Origin: Bryobacteraceae bacterium
Lineage (GTDB): Bacteria; Acidobacteriota; Terriglobia; Bryobacterales; Bryobacteraceae
NCBI GenBank assembly: GCA_029975915.1
Contig: JARKOC010000433.1
Span: 1 to 12,324, forward strand
Reading direction: 5' to 3'
Length of the DNA stretch: 12,324 nucleotides
The position numbers and the translations under genes were made by a program. The notes under the pieces were generated by a model, which worked only from the letters and a program-made list of their open reading frames with translations, was not told where the DNA came from and made no database searches. Below are positions 5,601 to 12,324 of the stretch, in pieces. The first letter of the stretch is position 1; each line of letters opens with the position of its first letter.

Positions 5601-7091
5601 ATGGGCTACTGGCGGAATCTGATGCGGGCCGCATTCGCTCCAGTGATTGGCGCGGCCGCGGGCTACGAAGCCGCTGCTACGACGCGCCGGACCCAAGGGT
5701 GGAACCCCTCGGCCGATGGTATCAACGCGCTGATCACCGGCGGCGGAGATGCCCTGCGCTCCCGTTCGCGCGACATGGTGCGCCGCAACGCCTGGGCCTG
5801 CAACGCGGCCGAGAGTTTCGTCGGGAACGCGGTCGGCACGGGCATCAAGCCGCAGGCGAAGCATCCGGACCCGGCGGTGAAGCGGCAGTTGCAGGAGCTG
5901 TGGCTGCGGTGGACGGATGAGGCGGACGCTGCCGGGCTCACCGATTTCTACGGGCTCCAGGCCCTGATCTGCCGTTCCACGATCGAAGGGGGCGAATGCC
6001 TGGTGCGCGTCCGGCCGCGGCTGCCGGAGGACGGCTTGACCGTTCCGCTTCAGTTGCAGTTGCTCGAGGCGGAGCATCTGCCGACTGCGAAGAACGAGAA
6101 CCTGCCCAACGGGAACATCATTCGCGCCGGGATCGAGTTCGACAAGATCGGCCGCCGCGTCGCCTATCACCTCTATCGCGAACATCCGGGTGAGCGGCTG
6201 ATGTTCGCCAACGCGGGCGAGACCATCCGCGTGCCGGCGGACTCCGTCTTGCACATCTACAAGCCGCTCCGCCCCGGCCAGCATCGCGGCCAGCCGTGGC
6301 TCACGCAGGTGCTGGTGAAGCTTCACGAGCTCGACCAGTACGACGACGCCGAACTGGTCCGCAAGAAGCTGGCGGCCATGTTCGCGGCGTTCATCACCGA
6401 GAACAACCCTGAGGATCCGGTGATCGGGAGCAAGCCGGGGGAGGGTGAGACAGATGCGAGTGGCGTGCCGCTCGCCGGCATCGAGCCCGGGTCGATGGTA
6501 AAGCTGCTGCCGGGCGAAGACGTGAAGTTCACCGAGCCGGGCGATGTGGGCGGCATGTACACGGAGTTCATGCGGGTCCAACTCCGCGCGGTGGCAGCGG
6601 GCCTCGGGATTACCTACGAACAACTTACCGGGGATCTGGAACGTGTGAACTACTCGTCGATCCGCGCGGGCCTGCTCGAGTTCCGGCGGCGCTGCGAACA
6701 GTTCCAGCACCAGGTGATGGTGTTTCAGTTCTGTCGCCCGGTGTGGCGGGCCTGGATCGAGGCGGCGGCGGTCGCTGGGGCGATAGACGCCCGCGACTAC
6801 GCGCGCAATCGGGATGCTTACCTCGACGTTGAATGGCGGCCGCCGTCTTGGGACTGGGTAGACCCCTTGAAGGACATGAACGCGGAGGTCGCCGCTGTCC
6901 GCGCGGGCTTCAAGCCGCGCAGCGCTGTCATCAACGAGATGGGCTACGACGAGGAAGACGTCGACCGGCAAGTCGCCGCGGACAACGCTCGCTCTGATTC
7001 TCTCGGACTGACTTTCGACTCCGACCCGCGCCGGACTACCTCCAACGGGCAAAGGGTGGCCGACCAGCAGCCAGCAACGGAAACTCAATGA
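5601..7091 (+). CDS. phage portal protein, lambda gpB family
   Basis: The protein has 496 residues (lambda gpB has 533). The portal forms the dodecameric ring at one capsid vertex through which DNA enters. Family features seen in order: an N-terminal part with SRDMVRRNAWACNAAESFVG and NAVGTGIKPQ, the wing segment EGGECLVRVRPR and LQLLEAEHLPT, then VLHIYKPLRPGQHRGQPWLT with GQHRG at about 226-230. The stem and crown region follows (EFMRVQLRAVAAGLGITYEQ), then LTGDLERVNYSSIRAG at 342-357, which is a hallmark of this family, and a variable charged C-terminus. The start at 5601 is two bases after the gpW stop. The stop overlaps the protease start (ATGA at 7088-7091). A 580-codon open frame on the opposite strand covers the same bases and is a compositional shadow. 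Confidence 0.96.
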   Translation: MGYWRNLMRAAFAPVIGAAAGYEAAATTRRTQGWNPSADGINALITGGGDALRSRSRDMVRRNAWACNAAESFVGNAVGTGIKPQAKHPDPAVKRQLQELWLRWTDEADAAGLTDFYGLQALICRSTIEGGECLVRVRPRLPEDGLTVPLQLQLLEAEHLPTAKNENLPNGNIIRAGIEFDKIGRRVAYHLYREHPGERLMFANAGETIRVPADSVLHIYKPLRPGQHRGQPWLTQVLVKLHELDQYDDAELVRKKLAAMFAAFITENNPEDPVIGSKPGEGETDASGVPLAGIEPGSMVKLLPGEDVKFTEPGDVGGMYTEFMRVQLRAVAAGLGITYEQLTGDLERVNYSSIRAGLLEFRRRCEQFQHQVMVFQFCRPVWRAWIEAAAVAGAIDARDYARNRDAYLDVEWRPPSWDWVDPLKDMNAEVAAVRAGFKPRSAVINEMGYDEEDVDRQVAADNARSDSLGLTFDSDPRRTTSNGQRVADQQPATETQ

Positions 7092-8284
7092 CCAATCTCA
7101 CGCACATCGCCTCGCGCGTGTTCAACACGCCGCTGATGATCGACTCGAAGAAGCTGGCGGCGATCCTTGCCGTGCTCGCCCCGCGCCTGGGTGTCGATCC
7201 GCCGGCAGTCGAGGCCGCTCTGCTCGCCGAGCAGCGTTCCCGAAAGCCCTACGCCGTCACCGATGCCGGCGTTGCCATCATCGAAGTGGCAGGCAGCCTG
7301 GTGAACCGCGCCTCCGGCATGGACGCGCAGTCCGGGCTCACCTCGTATGAGCAACTGGGCAGTGAGATCCTCGACGCTGCCACGGACCCGCTCGTCAAAG
7401 GCATCCTCCTGCGCTTCGACAGCTACGGAGGCGAGGCCAATGGCGCCTGGGACGTGGCCAGCCTCATTGAGGAGGCTGCGCGCATCAAGCCGGTGTGGGC
7501 CTCGGTGGACGATTGGGCCCTCAGTGCCGGCTACCTGCTGGCATCCGCGACAGACCGCATCTGGGTGACGCGCACGGGTGGTGTCGGGTCGGTGGGCATT
7601 ATCGCCATGCATTTGGACCAGAGTGGCTGGGACGCCGCGAATGGCCTGCGCTACAGCACTGTCTTCGCCGGCGACCGCAAGAACGATTTCAACCCGCACG
7701 AACCGCTCTCGGAAGGCGCCCGCGATGTGCTGGTCACGGAGGTCGACCGGCTTTACGGCATGTTCGTGGATGCCGTGGCACGCCGCCGGAGTGTCAGCGC
7801 CGCGGGCGTGCGCAGCACACAGGCGGGAATCTTGTACGGCGAAGACGCGCTCAGCCGCGGCTTTGCCGATCGCGTGGGCACGTTCCGGGAGGCCCTCGCC
7901 GCCATGACCGAGTCGTTGTCAAAACCCAACTTCAGCAAAGGAAAAACCACCGTGTCCGAAACTACCCAGGCGGCTACCAGTCCGCCCGTTCCCGATCTTG
8001 CCGCCATTGAGGCCACAGCCCGCGAGCAGGGCTACGCCGAGGCGGCCGAGATCGTCGTGCTGTGTGCCATCGCCGGGCGGCCCGCTCTCGCCGCCGGCTT
8101 CATCGAACGCCGCCTCGCTGTTGCCGACGTCCGCAAGGAGTTGCTCGCCATGCGGGCCGAAGCCGGTCAGGACGAGATCCGCTCTCACGTCATGCCGGAC
8201 GCCGGCACGACCGTGAAGGCGAATCCCGAAAACAATCCGGTCATGAAGGCCGTCGAACGGCTTGCCGGGAAAGGAGTGAACTAA
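7088..8284 (+). CDS. capsid maturation protease, peptidase S49 (SppA/lambda gpC-like) with scaffold C-terminus
   Basis: The protein has 398 residues. Residues about 50-270 form a ClpP/crotonase-type S49 peptidase: the strand GILLRFDSYGGEANGAWDV, the nucleophile S146 in DDWALSAGYLLAS, the segment GGVGSVGIIAMHLDQSGW, and the likely general base K198 in AGDRKNDFNPHEPLSEGA. A Ser-Lys dyad is expected for this family. The enzyme cleaves scaffold and other head proteins inside the procapsid. Residues about 273-398 are a helical, scaffold-like extension that contains a second translation start (see the nested gene). This matches lambda gene C, whose 3' part encodes Nu3. The start overlaps the portal stop by ATGA; the decoration gene follows one base after the stop. 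Confidence 0.94.
   Translation: MTNLTHIASRVFNTPLMIDSKKLAAILAVLAPRLGVDPPAVEAALLAEQRSRKPYAVTDAGVAIIEVAGSLVNRASGMDAQSGLTSYEQLGSEILDAATDPLVKGILLRFDSYGGEANGAWDVASLIEEAARIKPVWASVDDWALSAGYLLASATDRIWVTRTGGVGSVGIIAMHLDQSGWDAANGLRYSTVFAGDRKNDFNPHEPLSEGARDVLVTEVDRLYGMFVDAVARRRSVSAAGVRSTQAGILYGEDALSRGFADRVGTFREALAAMTESLSKPNFSKGKTTVSETTQAATSPPVPDLAAIEATAREQGYAEAAEIVVLCAIAGRPALAAGFIERRLAVADVRKELLAMRAEAGQDEIRSHVMPDAGTTVKANPENNPVMKAVERLAGKGVN
7937..7942 (+). promoter_or_regulatory. internal Shine-Dalgarno of the nested scaffold gene
   Basis: The purine run AAAGGAAAAA (7937-7946), with core AAAGGA, lies nine bases before the in-frame GTG at 7952. It falls in the linker between the peptidase domain and the scaffold-like region of the protease, where a ribosome-binding site is expected only if a shorter protein is made. 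Confidence 0.6.
7952..8284 (+). CDS. nested head scaffold protein (Nu3-like), internal in-frame start of the protease gene
   Basis: Within the protease gene and in the same frame, a GTG at 7952 (protease codon 289) is preceded by AAAGGA at 7937-7942, nine bases upstream. This is one of the best ribosome sites in the window, yet it lies in mid-gene. Starting there gives 110 residues (VSETTQAATSPPVPDLAAIE and onward), predicted mostly helical and ending ERLAGKGVN, with no peptidase residues. In lambda, the scaffold Nu3 is made in exactly this way from the 3' part of gene C and is needed in large amounts to guide capsid assembly. The alternative internal ATG at 7904 (codon 273) has only a distant GGGAGG and is a weaker candidate. 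The nested start is inferred from the signal and the lambda parallel. Confidence 0.66.
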   Translation: MSETTQAATSPPVPDLAAIEATAREQGYAEAAEIVVLCAIAGRPALAAGFIERRLAVADVRKELLAMRAEAGQDEIRSHVMPDAGTTVKANPENNPVMKAVERLAGKGVN

Positions 8285-8285
8285 C

Positions 8286-8660
8286 ATGCCCGTTCAATCG
8301 GAACAGAACTATCTCGGCGACTGGCTGAAGTACGAAGACGAGAGCCTCTACAGCCGCGATGAAGTGGTGGTCGTCTCCGGCCAGAACCTTGCCACCGGCA
8401 CGGTGGTCGGCATTATCACGGCCAGCGGCAAGGTGACGCAGCTTGCGCCGGCCGCCAGTGACGGCTCGCAGAACGCGGCCGGCGTGCTGCTGCTACCCGT
8501 CGATGCGTCCTCGGCGGACAAGGGCGGTGTCATCATCGCGCGCCACGCCATCTGCTCGGACAAGAAGCTCGTCTGGCCGGGCGGCATCACCACGCCCCAG
8601 AAGACTACGGCCATCGGCCAACTAAAGACCCTGGGCATTCTCGTCCGGGAAGGAGCCTAA
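8286..8660 (+). CDS. head decoration protein D
   Basis: The protein has 124 residues (lambda gpD has 110). The start YLGDWLKYEDESLYSRDEVV followed by VSGQNLATGTVVGIITASGK is the typical opening of the HDPD decoration family. The middle (AAGVLLLPVDASSADKGGVI, then ARHAICSD) is beta-rich, and it ends in TLGILVREGA. The trimeric protein binds the outer surface of the expanded capsid and stabilises it against DNA pressure. An excellent ribosome site, AAAGGAG at 8270-8276, lies nine bases before the ATG and inside the end of the protease gene, as expected for a protein made in hundreds of copies. Gene order protease, D, E is the same as in lambda. Confidence 0.93.
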   Translation: MPVQSEQNYLGDWLKYEDESLYSRDEVVVVSGQNLATGTVVGIITASGKVTQLAPAASDGSQNAAGVLLLPVDASSADKGGVIIARHAICSDKKLVWPGGITTPQKTTAIGQLKTLGILVREGA

Positions 8661-8663
8661 CCC

Positions 8664-9671
8664 ATGATGCTGAACCCCTTTTCGACTGACGCCTTCAACA
8701 TGACGGCGCTGACCGCCGCCATCAACACGATCCCGAACACCTACGGGCGCCTGGAGCAGTTGAACCTGATGACGCCGCAGGGCGTGCGCACCCGCACCAT
8801 CATCATCGAGGAGATGAGTGGGGTGCTGAACCTGCTGCCCACGCAGCCCGTTGGCGCGCCCGGCACTGTCGGCTCCACCGGTAAACGCAAGGTGCGGTCG
8901 TTCGTGATCCCGCACATCCCGCACGACGATGCGGTGCTGCCCGAAGAGGTTCAGGGTATCCGCGCGTTCGGTTCCGAGACGGAAACCGACGCCCTGGCGA
9001 ACCTGCTGGCGCTGAAGCTGCAGAACATGCGGAACAAGCACGCCATCACGCTCGAGTACCTCCGCATGGGAGCGCTCAAGGGCGTGATCCTCGACGCGGA
9101 CGGCTCGACGCTCTACGACCTGTACAGCGAGTTCGGCATCACGGCGAAGACGGTGGCCTTCGCGCTGGGCACGGCCGGAACCGAGGTGCTGCTCAAGGTG
9201 CTCGAAGTGAAGCGCCACATCGAGGACAACCTCAAGGGCGAGTTCATGACGGGCATCCTGTGCCTTTGCTCGCAGGGCTTCTACGACGCCTTCACCACGC
9301 ACGCGAAGGTGAAAGAGGCCTTCCAGTACTATCAGCGCAACCAGCAACTCGGCAACGACTACCGCACCGGTTTCACCTTTGGCGGCGTGACGTTTGAGGA
9401 GTACCGCGGCCAGGCGACGGACGCTTCCGGCAACGTGCGGAAGTTCATCGCCGACGACGAAGCGCACTTCTTCCCGCTCGGGACTGCCAACACCTTCCGG
9501 ACGTTCTTCGCGCCGGCGGACTTCAACGAGACGGCGAACACGCTGGGCCTGCCGCTGTACGCCAAGCAGGAGCCGCGGAAGTTCGGGCGCGGAACCGACC
9601 TGCACACACAGCAAAACCCGCTGCCCATCTGCCTGCGGCCGGAAGTGCTGGTGAAGGGCACGAAGACCTAA
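8664..9671 (+). CDS. major capsid protein (gpE family)
   Basis: The protein has 335 residues (lambda gpE has 341). Features of the phage major capsid protein E family include the N-terminal NPFSTDAFNMTALTAAINTI with YGRLEQLNLM, then GVRTRTIIIEEMSGVLNLLP, and RKVRSFVIPHIPHDDAVLPE, a family hallmark. The central FMTGILCLCSQGFYDAFTTH is followed by FTFGGVTFEEYRG and the C-terminal RPEVLVKGTKT. It forms the icosahedral shell. AAGGAG at 8650-8655 lies eight bases before the ATG at 8664; a second ATG follows immediately at 8667, and the first is chosen by spacing. The gene lies three bases after the decoration gene and two bases before the FII-like gene. No separate FI-like gene lies between E and the next gene, unlike lambda. 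Confidence 0.96.
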   Translation: MMLNPFSTDAFNMTALTAAINTIPNTYGRLEQLNLMTPQGVRTRTIIIEEMSGVLNLLPTQPVGAPGTVGSTGKRKVRSFVIPHIPHDDAVLPEEVQGIRAFGSETETDALANLLALKLQNMRNKHAITLEYLRMGALKGVILDADGSTLYDLYSEFGITAKTVAFALGTAGTEVLLKVLEVKRHIEDNLKGEFMTGILCLCSQGFYDAFTTHAKVKEAFQYYQRNQQLGNDYRTGFTFGGVTFEEYRGQATDASGNVRKFIADDEAHFFPLGTANTFRTFFAPADFNETANTLGLPLYAKQEPRKFGRGTDLHTQQNPLPICLRPEVLVKGTKT

Positions 9672-9673
9672 CC

Positions 9674-9979
9674 ATGACCAGTTGGGAGTCGGCGGTAAGT
9701 GGACTGAACGCGGCCGTCGTGAATGCGTTCGGCCGCGAAGTCCTCTACCTGCCCGAGACCGGCGGGCAGGCCACCGTACGCGCTGTGTTTCAGGCGGTGC
9801 GGGAAGCCGAGGATGCCTCGCCGGGCGTCTATGCGGTGCTGTTCGTCCGGCTGGCGGACTTGGCTGCGGCGCCTATCCGTGGCGACGAGGCGGAGATCGG
9901 CGGTACTCGGTACAAGGTGTTTGACATCGAAGGGGACGCCGAGGGTGCCGCCGTGCTGAAACTGCGGCAGGTGAGTTAA
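9674..9979 (+). CDS. head-tail joining protein, FII-like
   Basis: The protein has 101 residues (lambda gpFII has 117). It begins MTSWESAVSGLNAAVVNAFG, continues with VLYLPETGGQATVRAVFQAV, has a core containing VLFVRLADLAA and GDEAEIGGTRYKVFDIEGDA, and ends in VLKLRQVS. The mostly beta pattern, in particular the closing segment where a coordinate-like ..G..Y.V.....D..G.. motif precedes the last strand, fits the gpFII/neck-connector family. These proteins attach below gpW and provide the site for the tail. The position just after the major capsid gene is that of FII once FI is absent. The ribosome site is weak. The stop TAA shares its last base with the next ATG (TAATG), so downstream translation is probably coupled. 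Assignment rests on both pattern and position. Confidence 0.72.
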   Translation: MTSWESAVSGLNAAVVNAFGREVLYLPETGGQATVRAVFQAVREAEDASPGVYAVLFVRLADLAAAPIRGDEAEIGGTRYKVFDIEGDAEGAAVLKLRQVS

Positions 9980-10434
9980 TGCCAAGCGTCCGGGTCTACC
10001 AGAAGAAGCAACTCCGGCTCGACCTGCTCAACTTCCGCCAGCGGCAAATGTACGAGCTGGGCGGCGTGGGTGTCACGGCGGTGAAGTCGCGATTGGGCAA
10101 TTCGCAGGGTCCCGGTGACAGCGCCGCCAAGCCCCTCACCAAGCGCTACGCCATTTTCAAGACGCGGAAGGGCAAGGGCAACCGCCGCAACCTGGCTTTC
10201 ACTGGCGACCTGCTGCGCAACTTCCAAGTACGCACAGTCAGCGAGAACCGGGCCAAGGCCAGCGTCTCCACCCGCAAGGACCGCATCAAGGCCTGGGCCA
10301 ACCAGAAGCGGGAGGAGTGGATGGTCTTCTCGCCGAGGAATAGGGCCGTCGTCGTCGAGGCGGCGGGCAAGATGCTGGAAGCCATGAAGCCGCGCCTGCT
10401 GGTGGAGAAGGTCCTGGGAGGCAAGCAGCGATGA
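9979..10434 (+). CDS. tail completion / virion morphogenesis protein (gpZ or HK97 gp10-like position)
   Basis: The protein has 151 residues and is very basic. The segments PLTKRYAIFKTRKGKGNRRN, LAFTGDLLRNFQVRTVSENR and WMVFSPRNRAVV resemble the pattern of Mu gpG-like virion morphogenesis and HK97 gp10-like tail-completion proteins, in which an NL.LTGDL.....V-type stretch is common. In lambda, gpZ occupies this place between FII and U. These proteins act at the head-proximal end of the tail during maturation or joining. The start overlaps the previous stop by one base (TAATG), and the stop overlaps the next start (ATGA). The exact family is uncertain; the head-tail interface role is supported mostly by gene order. 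Confidence 0.66.
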   Translation: MPSVRVYQKKQLRLDLLNFRQRQMYELGGVGVTAVKSRLGNSQGPGDSAAKPLTKRYAIFKTRKGKGNRRNLAFTGDLLRNFQVRTVSENRAKASVSTRKDRIKAWANQKREEWMVFSPRNRAVVVEAAGKMLEAMKPRLLVEKVLGGKQR

Positions 10435-10904
10435 TCAACCCGGCGGATCTCGTGGATAGCCTGGTCGCGCTCCTGCGGGACATCGCGGAACTGGTGGCAG
10501 AGATGGGCGGCGATGAGCAGCGCATCTACGCGTACCACGATCAATATCCGAAGCGCGCAAGCCTCGCGAACGCGATCCACACGGCGCCGTCGCCCTCGAT
10601 CCTGGCGACCTGGCAAGGGACGACGCCGGGCAGCTTCGGTGGCGTCGATGTCTGGAAACACCAGGTGACCCTGTACCTGCGCGCACGGGAAACCTACGAC
10701 GGCGACCCGCCGACCGCCTACTACCGGCTGTTCCGGCTGATCACCAAGGGAGTGCCGGCCTCAGTTGGGGTGCCGATGGCGAACGCCACAGTGCACCCCT
10801 CCTGTTACCCCATGGACCTGCCGCTCATCCAGCGGCAAACCGATGCCGAGGGCCTCGATTACTTTGAGGTGCCCCTCACATTCACGGAGATGGGAGATGA
10901 GTGA
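10431..10904 (+). CDS. probable tail terminator protein (gpU-like position)
   Basis: The protein has 157 residues. An N-terminal helix (MINPADLVDSLVALLRDIAE) is followed by a mixed alpha-beta body with WKHQVTLYLRARETYDGDPP, YYRLFRLITKGVPASV and, at the end, GLDYFEVPLTFTEMGDE. A single helix at the start and a final strand rich in alternating hydrophobic residues fit tail terminator proteins, which cap the end of the tail tube and connect it to the head. Lambda gpU (131 residues) is encoded at the same place, before the tube gene V. The start is coupled to the previous gene by ATGA. The stop overlaps the next small gene (ATGAGTGA at 10897-10904). I do not recognise a specific sequence family, so the call depends largely on position. 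Confidence 0.62.
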   Translation: MINPADLVDSLVALLRDIAELVAEMGGDEQRIYAYHDQYPKRASLANAIHTAPSPSILATWQGTTPGSFGGVDVWKHQVTLYLRARETYDGDPPTAYYRLFRLITKGVPASVGVPMANATVHPSCYPMDLPLIQRQTDAEGLDYFEVPLTFTEMGDE

Positions 10905-11073
10905 AACCGTCTGGATGTTGCCCCCGCACGGGCAAGGCGCGCCACGCGAGGTGGAAGCCACGCCAGCCCAGCTAGTGCCGCTCATGATTACGGGGTGGAG
11001 CCAGTGCCCGCCACCGGAGAAGGAGAACCATGTCGACGACGAGACTCCAAGAAATTCAGATCTGCTTCGGTAA
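10897..11073 (+). CDS. small protein of unknown function between tail terminator and tail tube
   Basis: The protein has 58 residues: MSETVWMLPPHGQGAPREVE, then ATPAQLVPLMITGWSQCPPP, then a charged tail. The first 40 residues look like a genuine compact protein, with strand VWMLPP, a turn and a helix LVPLMITGW. The ATG overlaps the stop of the terminator gene (ATGAGTGA), which argues for translation. It overlaps the tube gene by 44 bases, so the last 14 residues are encoded in bases that also carry the tube ribosome site and start. Lambda has no gene here, though small unknowns in this place are common in related phages. No function is assigned; a tail assembly cofactor or purely accessory role is possible. 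Confidence 0.58.
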   Translation: MSETVWMLPPHGQGAPREVEATPAQLVPLMITGWSQCPPPEKENHVDDETPRNSDLLR

Positions 11074-12073
11074 GGGCAAGCAGACCGACATCGCGACGGC
11101 TCAAACTGCTGCCAACATGTGGCAGTTGCGGAAGCTCAACGCCGCGCTGGCCAACCCAAAGCTCAACACTGAGAACGACGCCGAGGAGTACGGCAAGGGC
11201 CACGAGTTCCCGACCCAGAACTTCAAGACGTCCTGGGACGTGAGTGGGAACTTGGAAAAGTATCTCAGCGCGGAGATTGCAGCCTGGGCCATGGCGTTCG
11301 GGTTGGGGAAGGTGGTGAAGTCCGGCACAACGCCGAATTTCACCTACACCTGCACGCCGCTGTTCCCCGCGAACGGCGATGCCGCTGAGTTGCCCTACTT
11401 CTCCTTCGTCGAACAGATCCGCCCCGGCGCCGGCGTCGTGCTCGACCGGATGGCCGTGGGCTGTGCGGTGGAGTCCTGGCAACTCACCGTCGGCTCCGGT
11501 CCTGGCCGCGCCAATTCGAAGGTCAACGTCGAGTTCGTCGGCTCCGGCAAGGTCATCGATTCGGCAACGGGCATCACCATGCCGGCGGCCACGGTAGAGA
11601 AATTGCTGCCGTCGGCGTCCCTGACGCTGACCATCAACGGCGTCGACTACGTCACGAACAAGAACATCGTCTCACTCGAAACCGGCTGGAAGAACAACCT
11701 CCGCATGGACGCGGGCTTCTTCCCCGGCTCCGGATTCCAGTCCGTCGGAGACGGGTCTTCCGGCGCGATCCGCGGCCGTCTCGAGTTCGGCAACCGCCAG
11801 GGAAACCTCAAGTTTGTCGCCCGGTTTGAGAACGGTTCGACGGAGTACACGAAGCTGAAGGCCCAGACTACGGGCACGGCGGTGATCAACGTCTCGTTCG
11901 ACACGAACAACTCCCTGCAGATCACCTGGCAGAAGATCGCCTACGCCACCACAGAACTCGCCGAGACGGACGGCATCCTCACGGTGGCCGTCGATTGCAC
12001 GCCGCTCTATGACTCGACCAACGGCATCATCACCGCCGTGGCCAAGTGCAACGTGGATCAGATCTGCCAGTAA
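11030..12073 (+). CDS. tail tube (major tail) protein
   Basis: The protein has 347 residues, larger than lambda gpV (246). It begins MSTTRLQEIQICFGKGKQTD and continues with ATAQTAANMWQLRKLNAALA; KTSWDVSGNLEKYLSAEIAA is typical of phage tail tube proteins of this type, as is the long beta-rich body. The later segments INGVDYVTNKNIVSLETGWK, RGRLEFGNRQGNLKFVARF and VINVSFDTNNSLQITWQKIA are alternating beta strands. Subunits stack as rings around the tail channel. AAGGAG at 11020-11025 is a strong, closely spaced ribosome site (four bases before the ATG). The extra length over gpV could reflect an added surface domain. Position after the terminator and before a chaperone-like gene is the expected tail order. 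Confidence 0.84.
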   Translation: MSTTRLQEIQICFGKGKQTDIATAQTAANMWQLRKLNAALANPKLNTENDAEEYGKGHEFPTQNFKTSWDVSGNLEKYLSAEIAAWAMAFGLGKVVKSGTTPNFTYTCTPLFPANGDAAELPYFSFVEQIRPGAGVVLDRMAVGCAVESWQLTVGSGPGRANSKVNVEFVGSGKVIDSATGITMPAATVEKLLPSASLTLTINGVDYVTNKNIVSLETGWKNNLRMDAGFFPGSGFQSVGDGSSGAIRGRLEFGNRQGNLKFVARFENGSTEYTKLKAQTTGTAVINVSFDTNNSLQITWQKIAYATTELAETDGILTVAVDCTPLYDSTNGIITAVAKCNVDQICQ

Positions 12074-12084
12074 GGAACGACTTC

Positions 12085-12324
12085 ATGGAAACGACAATTC
12101 CTGTTTTCGACGCGGCCCGCCCGGTCGCCATCAACCTGCGCACGCCTGAAGGTCTGAAGACCATCAGGGTCCGCTTCCCGAGTGATGCGGAATGGACCGA
12201 GCGCCAGCGGCGCCGGAAGGTGATCATCAAGCAGCTCGGCCGCGGAGTGTCCGAAACGACCGTCGCCAACGCGGAAGACGGCGAGGCCGCGCTACTGGCC
12301 AAAATCCGCGAGGGCGAAGAGCCG
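12085..12324 (+). CDS. start of a gene in the tail assembly chaperone position (3' truncated by window edge)
   Basis: Eighty codons from an ATG at 12085 run open to the last base of the window, so the C-terminal part is missing. AAGGA at 12072-12076, eight bases upstream and overlapping the tube stop, is a good ribosome site. The visible part has a short beta-like start (IPVFDAARPVAINLRTPEGL), the segment VRFPSDAEWTERQRRRKVII, and LGRGVSETTVANAEDGEAAL. Its place directly after the tail tube gene is where lambda-like phages encode the tail assembly chaperone G (with frameshift product GT). I do not recognise the sequence as a known chaperone family, and any slippery frameshift site would lie beyond the window. 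Confidence 0.6.
   Translation, partial: METTIPVFDAARPVAINLRTPEGLKTIRVRFPSDAEWTERQRRRKVIIKQLGRGVSETTVANAEDGEAALLAKIREGEEP

Noticed and set aside
5346..7088. 580-codon open frame on the minus strand
   Set aside because: It covers the portal gene almost exactly, has arginine/histidine/valine-rich shadow composition, and matches no family; it results from GC-rich codon use in the portal gene.
8622..9614. 330-codon open frame on the minus strand
   Set aside because: It is antisense to the major capsid gene, with valine/arginine/glutamate shadow composition and no recognisable domain.
1..12324. CRISPR arrays, tRNA genes, insertion sequences, attachment sites
   Set aside because: No regularly spaced repeats, cloverleaf-like segments, transposase motifs or matching terminal repeats were noticed on reading; almost all sequence is explained by compact phage genes. 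A short attachment core could not be recognised without its partner site.

Overview
The window is one contiguous block of a tailed phage or prophage. It covers the packaging, head and early tail genes of a siphovirus-type particle, arranged much like the left arm of phage lambda. Nearly every base is coding, the DNA is GC-rich with mostly G/C third codon positions, and genes are tightly packed with ATGA, TAATG or few-base junctions. No integrase, attachment site, repressor, tRNA or host housekeeping gene is present, so the window alone cannot distinguish an integrated prophage from a free phage. The host is a GC-rich bacterium. The mixture of a ParB/methyltransferase fusion, a DUF3489 protein and lambda-type head genes recalls prophages of Acidobacteriota (Solibacter-like) or Proteobacteria, but this is an impression and not a demonstrated assignment.

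Left region (1-1850, plus strand): the 3' end of a small unrecognised protein, then a ParB-domain/beta-class DNA methyltransferase fusion. A small ORF follows that reads well but has no proper start codon, probably because of a frameshift just after an ATG that overlaps the methyltransferase stop. Next is an 87-residue protein with one N-terminal membrane segment and a coiled coil.

Middle region (1880-2943, minus strand): three small genes (80, 75 and 186 codons; the last carries a DUF3489 domain) transcribed against the late genes. A GC hairpin followed by a T-rich tract on the minus strand lies just beyond them. This is the most accessory-looking part of the window and the best place to look for an undescribed function.

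Right region (3001-12324, plus strand): terminase small subunit, GpA-type terminase large subunit, gpW head-tail joiner, lambda-type portal, S49 protease with a nested scaffold reading frame, decoration protein D, major capsid protein E, FII-like joiner, a tail-completion protein, a probable tail terminator, a 58-codon unknown, the tail tube, and the start of a gene in the position of the tail assembly chaperone. The inferred workflow is as follows. Scaffold and protease build and mature a capsid of E on the portal. Terminase packages DNA and D stabilises the filled head. W, FII and the completion proteins close the neck and accept a tail built from the tube protein. Strong Shine-Dalgarno sequences precede the scaffold, D, E, tube and putative chaperone genes, while enzymes and low-copy connectors mostly start by overlapping the previous stop. 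This suggests translation sets the stoichiometry.
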